A DNA stretch of 64,000 bases, taken from Natronococcus roseus (GTDB lineage Archaea > Halobacteriota > Halobacteria > Halobacteriales > Natrialbaceae). The position numbers and the translations under genes were made by a program. The notes below the pieces were generated by a model that saw nothing but the letters and a program-made list of their open reading frames with translations, did no database searches and was not told the origin of the DNA. The DNA is taken from NCBI RefSeq assembly GCF_043677095.1, contig NZ_JBHLJR010000001.1, positions 682,001 to 746,000 on the forward strand. The letters run 5' to 3'. Shown here piece after piece: positions 1 to 7,973 of this stretch (its first letter is position 1; every line of letters begins with the position of its first letter).

Positions 1-672
1 TCCGTCGGGGTAAGCGCCGGCCTCGGCGGGCGGCACGAGTGCGAGCGGGTACTGGATGCCGACCCAGACCGACGCGAAGACGCCCCCGACGAAGACGACG
101 GTTCCGACCGAGAACGGCAGCCCGAGCTGGTAGAGCCAGACCCCGAACAGCAACGCGAGCGTGATGTAGATGATGCTCGCGGTCGCGGCCTGGGGATAGG
201 CGTCCAGCACGACCCCGATGACGAGCGCGAACACCGCCACCACGAGGATCGTCAGCAGGAACGCGAACCACAGCAGCATGTTCTTCCCGCGCTCGCCGAC
301 GTACTGACCGATGATGTAGCCGATCGACTTCCCCTCGTGTCGCAGGCTGCTCGACAGCGAGACGAAGTCGTGGACCGCCCCCATCAGCGGGTTCCCGATC
401 GCGACCCACAGCACGGCCGGAAGCCAGCCCCAGATCAGCGCGGCCGTGATCGGTCCGACCACGGGCGCGCCGCCCGCGATACTCGAGTAGTGATGCCCCA
501 ACAGCACCGGCTTCTTCGCCGGTACGTACTCCTGTCCGTCTCGATACTTGTGTGCTGGCGTCTCCCGACTGTCGTCGAGCCCCACGAACTGCGACAGGTA
601 CCGCCCGTACACGATGTACGAGACGGTAAACGTCGTCAGCACCAGTGCCACGATCCAAATTACACCTACCAT
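1..672 (-). CDS. cstA: Carbon starvation protein CstA (partial, C-terminus beyond window)
   Basis: This is the first 224 codons of a CstA-family membrane transporter, a group linked to peptide or pyruvate uptake under nutrient limitation. Translated from the ATG at 670-672 it begins MVGVIWIVALVLTTFTVSYIVYGRYLS and continues with the family-typical AGGAPVVGPI, GNPLMGAVHDF and RHEGKSIGYIIGQYVG segments, interspersed with hydrophobic helices. The reading frame runs open to base 1, so the rest of the protein (the family usually exceeds 550 residues) lies outside the window. A TATA-like box at 709-720 implies a leader of about 15 bases containing an AAAGGA ribosome-binding site. Confidence 0.93.
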   Translation of the reverse strand, partial: MVGVIWIVALVLTTFTVSYIVYGRYLSQFVGLDDSRETPAHKYRDGQEYVPAKKPVLLGHHYSSIAGGAPVVGPITAALIWGWLPAVLWVAIGNPLMGAVHDFVSLSSSLRHEGKSIGYIIGQYVGERGKNMLLWFAFLLTILVVAVFALVIGVVLDAYPQAATASIIYITLALLFGVWLYQLGLPFSVGTVVFVGGVFASVWVGIQYPLALVPPAEAGAYPDG

Positions 673-708
673 GGTATCCTTTCTCGGACGGGTGGTTGCG
701 CGGAGGCA

Positions 709-720
709 CTATAAATATAA
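709..720 (-). promoter_or_regulatory. TATA-box promoter of cstA
   Basis: On the minus strand this reads ttatatttat, the strongest AT-rich element between cstA and the arsA-like gene. Its centre lies about 42 bases before the cstA ATG, giving a short leader with an AAAGGA ribosome-binding motif at about 678-683. This is unlike the mostly leaderless genes around it. Confidence 0.6.
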
Positions 721-848
721 TTCATTGAGTTCAGATCACGCACGCCGGCAGCAAATTGCGACACATTTGTGAAGGATTTATTCGAAAGAAGGTGAGAAAT
801 CCGACAGGTGGGCGACGAAAGGAGGTCGCCGGCCCCCGCCAGCACTCC

Positions 849-1832
849 TCACTCGGTTCGCGCGCGCTCGCCCGCACTCGCGTCGACGTCGATCTCGAGG
901 CCGGCCGCGACGTCCTCGAGCAAGCTTCCCCGCACCTCCTCGATACGGGTCTCGATGGTGGCCACCACGGGGGCGTCGAACTCGCGTTCGATGCGCTCGA
1001 GGCGGTCGCGCTCGGTCGCCACCCGCTGGCGGAGGTAGCGTGCGCCCCGCCCCTCCTCGTCGGGGTCAGGTTCGGGCGTCAGCCGGTTGACCACGAGTCC
1101 GCGAATCGGCAGCTCCGCCTCGTCGAGGGTCTCGAGCGAGCGCTCGGTCTCCCGGATCGAGAGTTCGTCGGGGTTCATCACCAGGTAGAACCCGGCGTTC
1201 TCGCGAAGCGTCTCGCCCGCGAACTCGAAGCGCTCCTTGCGCTCTCGCAGCCGGGCGAGGATCGGATCGCCGTCCATCACCCGTCGGGGCTCCTGGTTGC
1301 CGATCGCGGCCTTCTCGTAGAGATCGATGCTGCGCTCGCGTTTGTGCATCAGCCGTTCGATCCAGCGCTCGAGCAGCTCCGGCAGGGCGAGCAGTCGCAG
1401 CGTCGATCCCGTCGGCGAGGTGTCGAAGACGACCCGATCGTACGGCTCGGCCGACCGCATCACGTCGACGAACCGATCGAACAGCGCGGCCTCGTAGGCT
1501 CCCGGCGTCTGGTGGGCCATCTCGAGTTGGACGTCCACCTCGTTGACCATCGCCGCCGACAGCTGCGAGTTTAGCTGCCGTTTCAACCCCTGGAGGTGGT
1601 CCTGAACCTCCCGCTCGGGATCGATCTCGAGCGCCGAGAGCCCGTCGTACCCCTCCACAGACCGCGGCTCGTCCCCGAACTCCTGGTCGAAGACGTCGGC
1701 CGTGCTGTGGGCCGGATCCGTCGAGACGACCAGCGTCTCGAGTCCGGCGTCGACGCATTCGAGGGCGTACGCGCTCGAGACGGTCGTCTTGCCGACCCCG
1801 CCCTTCCCGCCGAAGAAGACGAACTCCGTCAT
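849..1832 (-). CDS. ArsA/Get3-family ATPase
   Basis: A 327-residue P-loop ATPase of the ArsA/Get3 (anion-transporting ATPase) family. The N-terminus MTEFVFFGGKGGVGKTT contains the deviant Walker A motif GKGGVGKT (about residues 9-16). VVSTDPAHSTADVF follows the P-loop as in family members, and FDTSPTGSTLRLLALPE matches the switch II region (DTAPTGHTLR). ATPases of this size in archaea are probable soluble chaperone-type ATPases rather than arsenite pumps; no ars genes are nearby. The start was chosen at the ATG just before the P-loop segment, which overlaps the stop codon of the upstream gene in a TGATG junction, so the two are probably cotranslated. Confidence 0.9.
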   Translation of the reverse strand: MTEFVFFGGKGGVGKTTVSSAYALECVDAGLETLVVSTDPAHSTADVFDQEFGDEPRSVEGYDGLSALEIDPEREVQDHLQGLKRQLNSQLSAAMVNEVDVQLEMAHQTPGAYEAALFDRFVDVMRSAEPYDRVVFDTSPTGSTLRLLALPELLERWIERLMHKRERSIDLYEKAAIGNQEPRRVMDGDPILARLRERKERFEFAGETLRENAGFYLVMNPDELSIRETERSLETLDEAELPIRGLVVNRLTPEPDPDEEGRGARYLRQRVATERDRLERIEREFDAPVVATIETRIEEVRGSLLEDVAAGLEIDVDASAGERARTE

Positions 1833-2128
1833 CAGAAGTGGTACTGGTGGCCCTTGCGCTCGATCACCGAGCCCCGATCCCAGAGCCGTCGCTCCCAGGC
1901 CTCGTACTCGTCCTCGAGGTAAGGCAGCAGTTCGGCCGTGTAGTACGATACCGGGCTCGGGATGCCGAAGGCGTCGGGGAAACACGCCAGCATGAACGCG
2001 TCCTCCTGGTCCTCGGCTTCGGCCTCGACCTTCTCGTAGGCCGGGTGGGTGATCATCCCGTGGAAGAGTCCCCGGAGCCACTCCTCGAGGGTTTCTCGGA
2101 ACCGCGCGATCCGATCGGCGAGCGTCAT
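1832..2128 (-). CDS. Conserved haloarchaeal hypothetical protein, coupled to the ArsA-type ATPase
   Basis: 98 residues, beginning MTLADRIARFRETLEEWLRG, acidic, with no recognisable domain. A longer open frame extends upstream, but its residues look non-coding. The ATG at 2126-2128 is preceded by a TATA-like element (CCTTTTAGCC on the minus strand, 2150-2159) about 27 bases away, which fits a leaderless start. The stop overlaps the ATPase start by one base, so this is the first gene of a two-gene operon. A functional partnership with the ATPase (for example as client or adaptor) is inference from position only. Confidence 0.75.
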   Translation of the reverse strand: MTLADRIARFRETLEEWLRGLFHGMITHPAYEKVEAEAEDQEDAFMLACFPDAFGIPSPVSYYTAELLPYLEDEYEAWERRLWDRGSVIERKGHQYHF

Positions 2129-2341
2129 TGTCGATGATCCTCGGGGCTCGAGGCTAAAAGGTGTCGTGCTCCCGCCGTCCTCGAGCCGACGCACAAACAG
2201 GATCGACCGGACGCTTTCCGGTACGACTTTCGGGAGTACGGCTGAACGGCTCTGTTGAAACCCTATTGGTTCAATACTTTTCCGGCTGAAACAACCGTTA
2301 GATGGGTGTGCGAATGGAGCACTGCGGAAAATGCCGAGCAT

Positions 2342-3045
2342 CCGCGAGTAGCGCGGAACGGAACGTTCCGCGGACCGTTCGCGCGGCGCAGCCGCGCGAA
2401 GACGAAGCGAGCGGTTCACCGCCGGAGCGGGGTGAAACCCCGCGACGGCGGCCTTTTGGCATCATCAGAACCGCTTTGCGGTTCTGATTAGCAGTCAGAA
2501 CGCAACGTGTTCTGACGACATCAACGGGTTTTGCCGGGGGTTGAGGCTGGCGTCGCAGACGCCAGCCGATGCCCCGGTAAAAGAGGTTGCTATGCGTAAC
2601 GTGAGTTTCAGACGAAATTCTGGATAACCAAACGACGTTGCTACCTTTGAACAGCGAGAGAATCCCGGCGTTTACGCCGTCATCAGAAATCTCCGATTTC
2701 TGATTGCCCGTCGGACGTAGTCTGACGACCGGGCGTGAATCGCGTCACTCGGCCCCACAATCCACGTACAGCAGCAATACGGATATTCAAGTGATAGCAT
2801 ACCGAAGCATGACGCACACCGAGGCGGTCACACCGCTACTCAAATGCACAATATCGGGGCTCCGAGGCCCAGAACGTTCGAGACACCCTCTCGAACCGCT
2901 GTGGTGTCTCGGTCAGCAAGATACCTCCGAGTCCCCTGCCGGGATAGGAGTAACGGCGGTGTGGCCCCGTCCTCAGAAATCAAAGATTTCTGATGGGCTG
3001 CACGAGAACTCCGTTCTCGTGAACGCCATCGGCCTGTCATGCCGA
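2342..3045. repeat. Array of non-identical perfect hairpins
   Basis: Successive perfect inverted repeats (stem, loop): 2353-2371 (GCGGAACG, GAA); 2378-2400 (TTCGCGCGGC, GCA); 2427-2443 (GCGGGGT, GAA); 2464-2488 (ATCAGAACCGC, TTT); 2494-2516 (about 10 pairs with one G-T, AAC); 2545-2567 (GGCTGGCGTC, GCA), itself enclosed by TTTTGCCGGGG and CCCCGGTAAAA; 2656-2669 (CGGCG, TTTA); 2682-2704 (ATCAGAAAT, CTCCG); 2973-2993 (TCAGAAATC, AAA); 3001-3021 (CACGAGAAC, TCC); 3029-3045 (TCGGC, 7 bases). Apart from the related ATCAGAA stems, the stems differ in sequence, so this is not a simple tandem repeat. Confidence 0.85.
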
Positions 3046-3088
3046 CGGGTCGTAAACCAGTAAATATCCCAGCCCAGCGGTACGGTGC

Positions 3089-3126
3089 CGTGGGAAGCCT
3101 CGCCGTGAACGGCGAGGAGGTGGTCA
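3089..3126 (+). mobile_element. Probable right end / omegaRNA-like 3' hairpin of a decayed IS200/IS605 (IS1341-type) element
   Basis: The perfect 8-base-pair hairpin CCTCGCCG-TGAA-CGGCGAGG (3098-3117), preceded by GGGAAG and followed by AGGTGGTCAC, resembles the 3' end of haloarchaeal TnpB-only elements, where a hairpin of this shape is followed by AGGATGTCA-like bases. In intact elements this segment is the scaffold end of the guide RNA used by TnpB. No tnpB frame is present upstream, so any element is dead or reduced to its end. The assignment is by remembered resemblance and is tentative. Confidence 0.4.
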
Positions 3127-3197
3127 CCTACTGGGAGCGGATTTGGACGGGTTGTACGGAGAGACGATGGGGTTCGCCAGCCATTGTGGCCCCCTAC

Positions 3198-3800
3198 TCA
3201 CGTGATTTCGCCTACGGCGTCCGATAGATCGTCCTCGTCGTGCCAGTTGAGAACACGGTCTTCAGCCGCCTCTTCGAGAGCAGCTAAGTGGGATGCAGCC
3301 ATTCCGTTGTCGTACTTCTCACGCATTCGCTCCTCGCTCTCGTAGCTCCGTTTGAGCAACCAGAGACTGTCCCTGACGTGCATCTGGTGGTGGTACAGGT
3401 AGCCCAGTTCCCACACGTGTCCGCCATCGAAGTCCTCGAGAACCCCGACGATATGGGACGCCATCGCCGAGAGAATATCGAAGGCCGGTGCCCATAACTC
3501 GATCTCGTCGCTAGTGAAGCCGAAATCCTCGAGACGGAACGCCGAGGCCGCTCTGCGAGCGTCCAACTGCCGACAGACCTGCAACCGTCGCTTTCCGGAC
3601 CCCTCCTCGCCACCGCGTCCGACGATCAAATACCTTCGCTCGGCTCGTTTGATTGCATCAAACTGGTCACTCCCATGCAACTCGGTTTTTAACTGTGCGT
3701 GCTGGTGAGGAGTGAGCTGGAGCCGTTCCTGATCCACGATCTCGTTTGGGTCGATACCGCTGATGTACTCCGACTCGTCAGCGTCCGAATCACCCGTCAT
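3198..3800 (-). CDS. Conserved haloarchaeal hypothetical protein, divergent from a winged-helix regulator
   Basis: 200 residues from the ATG at 3798-3800 (MTGDSDADESEYISGIDPNE). The sequence is acidic and probably mostly helical, with a basic patch around ERRYLIVGRGGEEGSGKRRLQV and a His/Tyr-rich segment HVWELGYLYHHQMHVRDSLWLLKRSYESEER. No catalytic motif is recognised. A longer frame exists upstream, but the palindromic TATA element TATACGTATA at 3830-3839 supports the shorter start. It is divergently transcribed from the regulator at 3929 across about 130 bases, a layout often seen when the regulator controls its neighbour; that link is inference. Confidence 0.7.
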   Translation of the reverse strand: MTGDSDADESEYISGIDPNEIVDQERLQLTPHQHAQLKTELHGSDQFDAIKRAERRYLIVGRGGEEGSGKRRLQVCRQLDARRAASAFRLEDFGFTSDEIELWAPAFDILSAMASHIVGVLEDFDGGHVWELGYLYHHQMHVRDSLWLLKRSYESEERMREKYDNGMAASHLAALEEAAEDRVLNWHDEDDLSDAVGEIT

Positions 3801-3829
3801 ATCGGCTGATAGACGGTTTTCGGAACCAG

Positions 3830-3839
3830 TATACGTATA
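3830..3839 (-). promoter_or_regulatory. Palindromic TATA element of the 3800 gene
   Basis: TATACGTATA is a perfect ten-base palindrome 30-39 bases before the ATG at 3800. It suits a TATA box for the minus-strand gene. Being palindromic, it could also serve as an operator for the neighbouring regulator, which is speculation. Confidence 0.5.
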
Positions 3840-3928
3840 GGTTATGGAACCGGTCTGGGAAACAGTTGAGGTAATGGTTGAGTCTATCGACCGAGTGTTT
3901 ATGTCCGAGGGACACGTTACTGTTCCAT

Positions 3929-4366
3929 ATGCGCCCGGACGCGACGCAGCCCGGTGGTGCAAGTGGGCCGGAGCGAGAGACTGGCGAATTCAACACGTGG
4001 CTAGCCCTGCAGAAAGCCACCGACGAGCAGCGTGCGAATCTGCTCGCCGATATCGTCGGTCATCCCGAGGAAGCTCCGAGTGTAAAGGAACTCGACTACA
4101 TGAACCCACCTCTGGAGGAAGACGCGATCCGCCGTCATCTCCGTATTCTACTGGCTGCCGGCGTGCTCGAGGAGTTGGTCGTCGAACCCGGCGAACGCGT
4201 CCGCGGCTACCCGTACAAGTTTTATACGCTCACCGACGGTGCCCGTGACCTGTTCGACCGAAACGACCTGTTTCCGAGGGAGGCGTGGCAGCGACAGTAC
4301 GATCGCGTACGGAAAACGACCGAGATTCAAGAGATCGAGGCGATGCCGCGTCCGGGCGACGACTGA
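3929..4366 (+). CDS. Winged-helix transcriptional regulator
   Basis: 145 residues from the ATG at 3929 (MRPDATQPGG). Residues about 25-95 form a winged-helix domain: LQKATDEQRANLLADIVGHPEEAPSVKELDYMNPPLEEDAIRRHLRILLAAGVLEEL, then a wing GERVRGYPYKFYTLTDGARDLF, as in haloarchaeal ArsR-like regulators. A short C-terminal helix (AWQRQYDRVRKTTEIQEIEAM) could dimerise. The alternative ATG at 3878 would add 17 residues, but the TATA-like TGTTTATG at 3895-3902 lies about 30 bases before 3929 and favours the later, leaderless start. The target is unknown; the divergent neighbour at 3198-3800 is the obvious candidate. Confidence 0.8.
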   Translation: MRPDATQPGGASGPERETGEFNTWLALQKATDEQRANLLADIVGHPEEAPSVKELDYMNPPLEEDAIRRHLRILLAAGVLEELVVEPGERVRGYPYKFYTLTDGARDLFDRNDLFPREAWQRQYDRVRKTTEIQEIEAMPRPGDD

Positions 4367-4447
4367 TCGTTCGTTTCACCGACAGCGAACCCCGGGCGAA
4401 CGGCCGTTTTACGGGAATCCAAATACAAAGCGTACCAATGAACACCG

Positions 4448-4753
4448 TTATCTGCCGTCGCGAACCCGCTCGCTCGTTCTGACCCGGATCTCGAGCGTGT
4501 TCGTTCCCCTGATCCAGTCGACGTACCCCTGCAGGCGGTCGGCCGACCGCAGGGCCTCGATCGTATCGTACGCCTCGCGGAGCTCCTCGTTCGTAAACAG
4601 GGCGTGAATCTGTTTGTGGCAGGGTCGACAGAGCATCACCGTCGGGCTCGTGGCCCGTTCCTCGGGGCGGAGGTGGTGTTCCTGAACGACCTGGGGATCG
4701 TCGATCCGCTCGTCGGGAACGACTCGTCGACAGAGCGCACACGTCGTCGGCAT
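4448..4753 (-). CDS. Small HNH endonuclease
   Basis: 101 residues from the ATG at 4751-4753. The HNH zinc-binding layout is complete: C5-x2-C8, then EHH at 25-27, then C42-x2-C45 with H46 and H50 (CRPCHKQIH). The core resembles small stand-alone HNH proteins of the YajD type found in many haloarchaea. The C-terminal half is helical with no further motif. No restriction, methylase or phage genes are adjacent, so it does not look like part of a restriction system. Its substrate is unknown. Confidence 0.85.
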   Translation of the reverse strand: MPTTCALCRRVVPDERIDDPQVVQEHHLRPEERATSPTVMLCRPCHKQIHALFTNEELREAYDTIEALRSADRLQGYVDWIRGTNTLEIRVRTSERVRDGR

Positions 4754-4905
4754 CGGCCTAGATAGGGGTTCGTCGAGCAAAACGCCTCGGGTCGTTTTCG
4801 TCGTGTCCGCTCGAGCGCTTTCGGTGGCTCTCTCGAGTCTCTCGCCTCGAGCCGATCCCGCACTGACTTCGGAACGCTTGAGACGACCCGTTAGAAACAC
4901 CGACC

Positions 4906-6063
4906 GTGACTCGCGCCAGACTGTTCGCCTCGCTCTGCGGACTCGTCTTCCTGGTGAATCTCGCCAGGATCGTCTTCGCGCCGCTTTTGGACGTCTTCAT
5001 CGCCGAGTTCGGGATCGGCGAGGCGACCGCCGGCCTCATCGTGACCCTCGCCTGGGTCGGCAGCGCCTCGCCCCGGTTGCCGACCGGGTGGATCCTCACG
5101 AAGGTCCCCCGCCACTACGTCGTCCTCGTGTCGGGGCTCGTCCTCGCGGGCTCCTCGGCGCTCGCCGCGACCGCGACGACGGTCGAACATCTCATGGTCG
5201 GCGCCTTCCTCATGGGGATCGCCTCCGGGATCTACTTCGTCTCGGCGAACCCGCTGTTGAGCGAGCTCTACCCGACGCGTATCGGTCGGATCATCGGCAT
5301 CCACGGCGCCGCCAGCCAGGTCGCCGCGGTGATCGCCGCCCCGTTCGTCGCGCTCACGCTGTTGGTCGACTGGCGCCTCTCGCTGTGGGCGATCGCGGTC
5401 GGCGCGGCGGCGATCACGGTCTACACGTGGGTCGCGGCGAGAAACGCCGAGTTGCCGACCGCGGGGGACGCCGACCGTGACTTCGTCGCCGGCGCGCTCT
5501 CGGAGTGGAAGCTGATCGTGACCGCGCTGGCGATCGTCGGCGCGGCCTCGTTCGTCTGGCAGGGGCTGTTCAACTTCTACGAGCTGTACATGCAGTCGAA
5601 GGGGCTCTCGGACTGGGCGGCGGGGATGATGCTCACGATCATCTTCGCCGCCGGCGTCCCCGCTTTCTTCTTCGGGGGCGACCTGGCCGACAGGTTCCCC
5701 CACGTCCCGTACCTGCTCGGAATCGTCGGCGCGTTCGCGACGAGCCTCCTCGTGTTGACGCAGGTGGAGGGGCTGATCGGACTGATCGTCATCTCGACGG
5801 TGGTCGGCTTCATCATTCATGCCCTCTTTCCCGCGATCGACACCTACCTCCTCGATACGCTGCCGGACTCGACGCGGGGCAGCGCCTACGCCGTGTTTAG
5901 CTCCACCTGGATGCTGATGCAGGCGCTCGGCTCGTCGGCCGTCGGCTCGCTCGTCGAAAGCGGGTACGCCTACGACACCGTGTTCGCGAGCGGCGCGGTC
6001 GTGTTGGGTGCGTCGGTCGTCGTTCTCGTCCTCGTCAAACGAACGGGTCGGCTGCCGGGATAG
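4906..6063 (+). CDS. Major facilitator superfamily transporter
   Basis: 385 residues with about 12 hydrophobic segments in two halves, beginning at a GTG (VTRARLFASLCGLVFLVNLARIVFAPLL). The inter-helix motif after TM2, PTGWILTKVPRHYVV, corresponds to the MFS GxxxDrxGRR loop, and GGDLADRFPHVPYLL repeats it in the second half. The family moves small solutes by proton-coupled or facilitated exchange. It stands alone next to the glycosylation locus and converges on the glycosyltransferase at 6069 with five bases between the stops. The substrate cannot be told from sequence. Confidence 0.88.
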   Translation: MTRARLFASLCGLVFLVNLARIVFAPLLDVFIAEFGIGEATAGLIVTLAWVGSASPRLPTGWILTKVPRHYVVLVSGLVLAGSSALAATATTVEHLMVGAFLMGIASGIYFVSANPLLSELYPTRIGRIIGIHGAASQVAAVIAAPFVALTLLVDWRLSLWAIAVGAAAITVYTWVAARNAELPTAGDADRDFVAGALSEWKLIVTALAIVGAASFVWQGLFNFYELYMQSKGLSDWAAGMMLTIIFAAGVPAFFFGGDLADRFPHVPYLLGIVGAFATSLLVLTQVEGLIGLIVISTVVGFIIHALFPAIDTYLLDTLPDSTRGSAYAVFSSTWMLMQALGSSAVGSLVESGYAYDTVFASGAVVLGASVVVLVLVKRTGRLPG

Positions 6064-6068
6064 ATACG

Positions 6069-6965
6069 CTACTCCGCGAGCGAAGGGATCGATCCGGTCG
6101 GCTTCCGACCTCGCTTCCCGGCGAGGTACTCGCGGTAGTACCCGATCCCGCGAACGCCCGTCAGCGCGGTCTCGAGCGCGCCGAAGGCCAGCCGCTCTCG
6201 CCGCTCGAGGCCGGGATCGGGCTGTTTGACGCCGGAAGGACGGGGCGGGATTCCGGGCGTCCCGTACCGATCCGGGTGGTAGCGCTGGAGCTGGCAGAGC
6301 CCCCGCCCGACGCGGAGATCCTTCCGGACAAGCGCGCCGAGCGAGTCCCGGACGGGGTGGTGCATGGTGACGTCGGCAGCGAAGTGCAGATCGTACCCCG
6401 CCCGGGCGACCCGGTTGCCGAACTCCTTGTCGCCCCCGGAGGTCAGTCGGTGATCGAAGAGGCCGACGTCGGCGAAGACCTCGCGACGGACGAACAGACA
6501 GCACGTCGGCGCGAAGCGCTGGTGCTCGAGGTAGTGGCCGACCGGAAAGCCGGAGTGGTGGTCGTAGCGGGCGGCGAGCGAGGGGTCGTCGGGAACCTCG
6601 AGTTCGACGTTACAACCCATGTAGTCGGCGTCCGCGGCCCGGAAGGCGTCGAGGGCGTCCTCGAGCCATCCCTCGGGAACGGTCATATCGGCGTCGACGA
6701 ACGCGAGAACGTCGCCGTCGCTGTGTCGAACGCCCGCGTTTCGGGCCGCGTAGGAGGACTGGATCTTGTCTTCGAGCAGGACGGTGCCCTCGAGACGATC
6801 CGCGACGTAGCGCTCGGCGCGTTCGTACGTGTCGTCGGTCGAGCCGTTGTCGACGACGACGTGCTCCCAGTCGATCTTAGTCGAGAGTTCCGCGAGCGAG
6901 TCGACCGTCTCGCGGAGCCCCGAAAAGTCGTTGTAGACGGGCGTGATGATCGAGACGGTCGTCAT
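6069..6965 (-). CDS. Family 2 glycosyltransferase
   Basis: 298 residues with a GT-A fold: N-terminal VSIITPVYNDFSGLRETVDSLAEL, VVDNGSTDDTYERAERY, then the nucleotide-sugar/metal motif FVDADMTVPEGW (DAD, about residue 95). Downstream GGDKEFGNRVARAGYDLHFA matches the acceptor-side ED motif region. There is no transmembrane segment, so it is presumably cytoplasmic or peripheral. It resembles the GT2 enzymes (AglE/AglG/AglI type) of haloarchaeal S-layer glycosylation clusters, but the donor and acceptor are not deducible. It is divergent from the GT2 gene at 7038 with 72 bases between. Confidence 0.9.
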   Translation of the reverse strand: MTTVSIITPVYNDFSGLRETVDSLAELSTKIDWEHVVVDNGSTDDTYERAERYVADRLEGTVLLEDKIQSSYAARNAGVRHSDGDVLAFVDADMTVPEGWLEDALDAFRAADADYMGCNVELEVPDDPSLAARYDHHSGFPVGHYLEHQRFAPTCCLFVRREVFADVGLFDHRLTSGGDKEFGNRVARAGYDLHFAADVTMHHPVRDSLGALVRKDLRVGRGLCQLQRYHPDRYGTPGIPPRPSGVKQPDPGLERRERLAFGALETALTGVRGIGYYREYLAGKRGRKPTGSIPSLAE

Positions 6966-7037
6966 CGGGTTCGTTTAGCGGTACGGCCTCTCGAGCAAAA
7001 GGACTTTGATTTCGGCGGCGAGAGGAGGGGCAACGGA

Positions 7038-7973
7038 ATGCCCGCGGTCAGCATCGTGATCCCGACGTACAACCGCGCGTCGGTCGTCGGTCGGGCGATC
7101 GACAGCGCGCTCGCACAGACGCACGGCGACCTCGAGGTGATCGTCGTCGACGACGGCTCGACCGACGGGACTGACGCGGTCCTCGGCTCGTACGACGACG
7201 ACCGGCTGATCGTCCTCGAGACCGGGATGAACGGCGGGGCGAACGCGGCCCGAAACCGCGGGATCGAGCGGGCGACCGGCGAGTTCGTCTCCTTTCTCGA
7301 CTCCGACGACGAGCTGGCGCCAACCCACGTCGAGCGTGTCCTCGAGACGTTTCAGGAGGGTCCAGAGCAGGTTCGCAGCGTTTACACCTCCTACCGGAAG
7401 CGCCGGGACGGCGCGGTCTACGACGTCATCCGGGCACAGGAACGGGTCACCCTCGAGGACCTCGGGCGGGGCAACCCAGTTGGAAGCTTCTCGGCGACGA
7501 CGTTTCGCGCGTCGGCGTTCGACGACGTCGGCTCCCTCGACGAGGAGCTGCCCGCCGTCCAGGACTACGAGTTCTACCTGCGCCTGCTGGCGGCCGACGA
7601 GGGCGCCGAGATCAGGGGCGTCCCCGAGGTACTCCTGGACCGCCACACCGACGGCGAGCGGATCGGAACGGATCCCGAACGGAAGCTCGAGGGGTACAGA
7701 CGAGTCCTCAAGCGACACGGCGAACACGTCGGCCGACGACGGCGCGCCGAGTTCGCGGCGAACGTCGCGATTATCTACGCCGAGAGCGGACAACGGGAGC
7801 GGGCGGCAGCCTATCTCAGGCACGCGCTGGCGATCGATCCCGGATCCGTCCGGTACGCCGTCTACTACTGGGCCGCGAGCGTCAGCTGCGGTGCGTTGCT
7901 GGCCGTCCTCGAAATGAAGAGCCGGCTCGCGGTGTTCGCGAACCGACTCGAGAGCTATCGCTCCGATAGTTAA
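7038..7973 (+). CDS. Family 2 glycosyltransferase
   Basis: 311 residues from the ATG at 7038, which is preceded by an unusually good ribosome-binding site (GGAGGGG at about 7024-7030). The N-terminus MPAVSIVIPTYNRASVVGRAIDSALAQ, VIVVDDGSTDGTDAVL, NGGANAARNRGIERATGEFVSFLDSDDE (DSD metal motif about residue 85) are classical GT2 signatures. The C-terminal part (AYLRHALAIDPGSVRYAVYYWAASVSCG) ends in a weakly hydrophobic segment and may attach to the membrane. It converges on the ParB-like gene at 7970 with a 4-base overlap of stops. It is probably part of the local glycan assembly set. Confidence 0.9.
   Translation: MPAVSIVIPTYNRASVVGRAIDSALAQTHGDLEVIVVDDGSTDGTDAVLGSYDDDRLIVLETGMNGGANAARNRGIERATGEFVSFLDSDDELAPTHVERVLETFQEGPEQVRSVYTSYRKRRDGAVYDVIRAQERVTLEDLGRGNPVGSFSATTFRASAFDDVGSLDEELPAVQDYEFYLRLLAADEGAEIRGVPEVLLDRHTDGERIGTDPERKLEGYRRVLKRHGEHVGRRRRAEFAANVAIIYAESGQRERAAAYLRHALAIDPGSVRYAVYYWAASVSCGALLAVLEMKSRLAVFANRLESYRSDS

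Larger units (their letters stand above)
2129..3197. other. Gene-free kilobase rich in hairpins, probable insertion-element relics
   Basis: No convincing gene lies here; the open frames are short and cut across palindromes. A GGCTCTGTTGAAACC sequence at 2248-2262 resembles terminal repeats of IS6-family elements, but no partner repeat was found. From 2340 to 3117 many perfect short inverted repeats with 3-7 base loops follow each other, and the block ends with a hairpin typical of IS200/IS605 right ends. The stretch at about 2720-2960 holds nothing I recognise. Confidence 0.6.

Noticed and set aside
2248..2262. Terminal repeat of an IS6-family element
   Set aside because: One end-like sequence only; no inverted partner and no transposase nearby, so it is mentioned but not called as an element.
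2255..2491. 78-residue plus-strand frame with Arg/Lys-rich sequence
   Set aside because: It is produced by reading through successive hairpins and lacks any sign of selection as protein.
4891..6504. 537-residue minus-strand frame opposite the MFS transporter
   Set aside because: Arg/Pro/Glu-rich shadow of real genes on the other strand; no domain. Many other long frames in this GC-rich window (for example 44746-47220, 59805-61466, 48847-50643) are rejected for the same reason.
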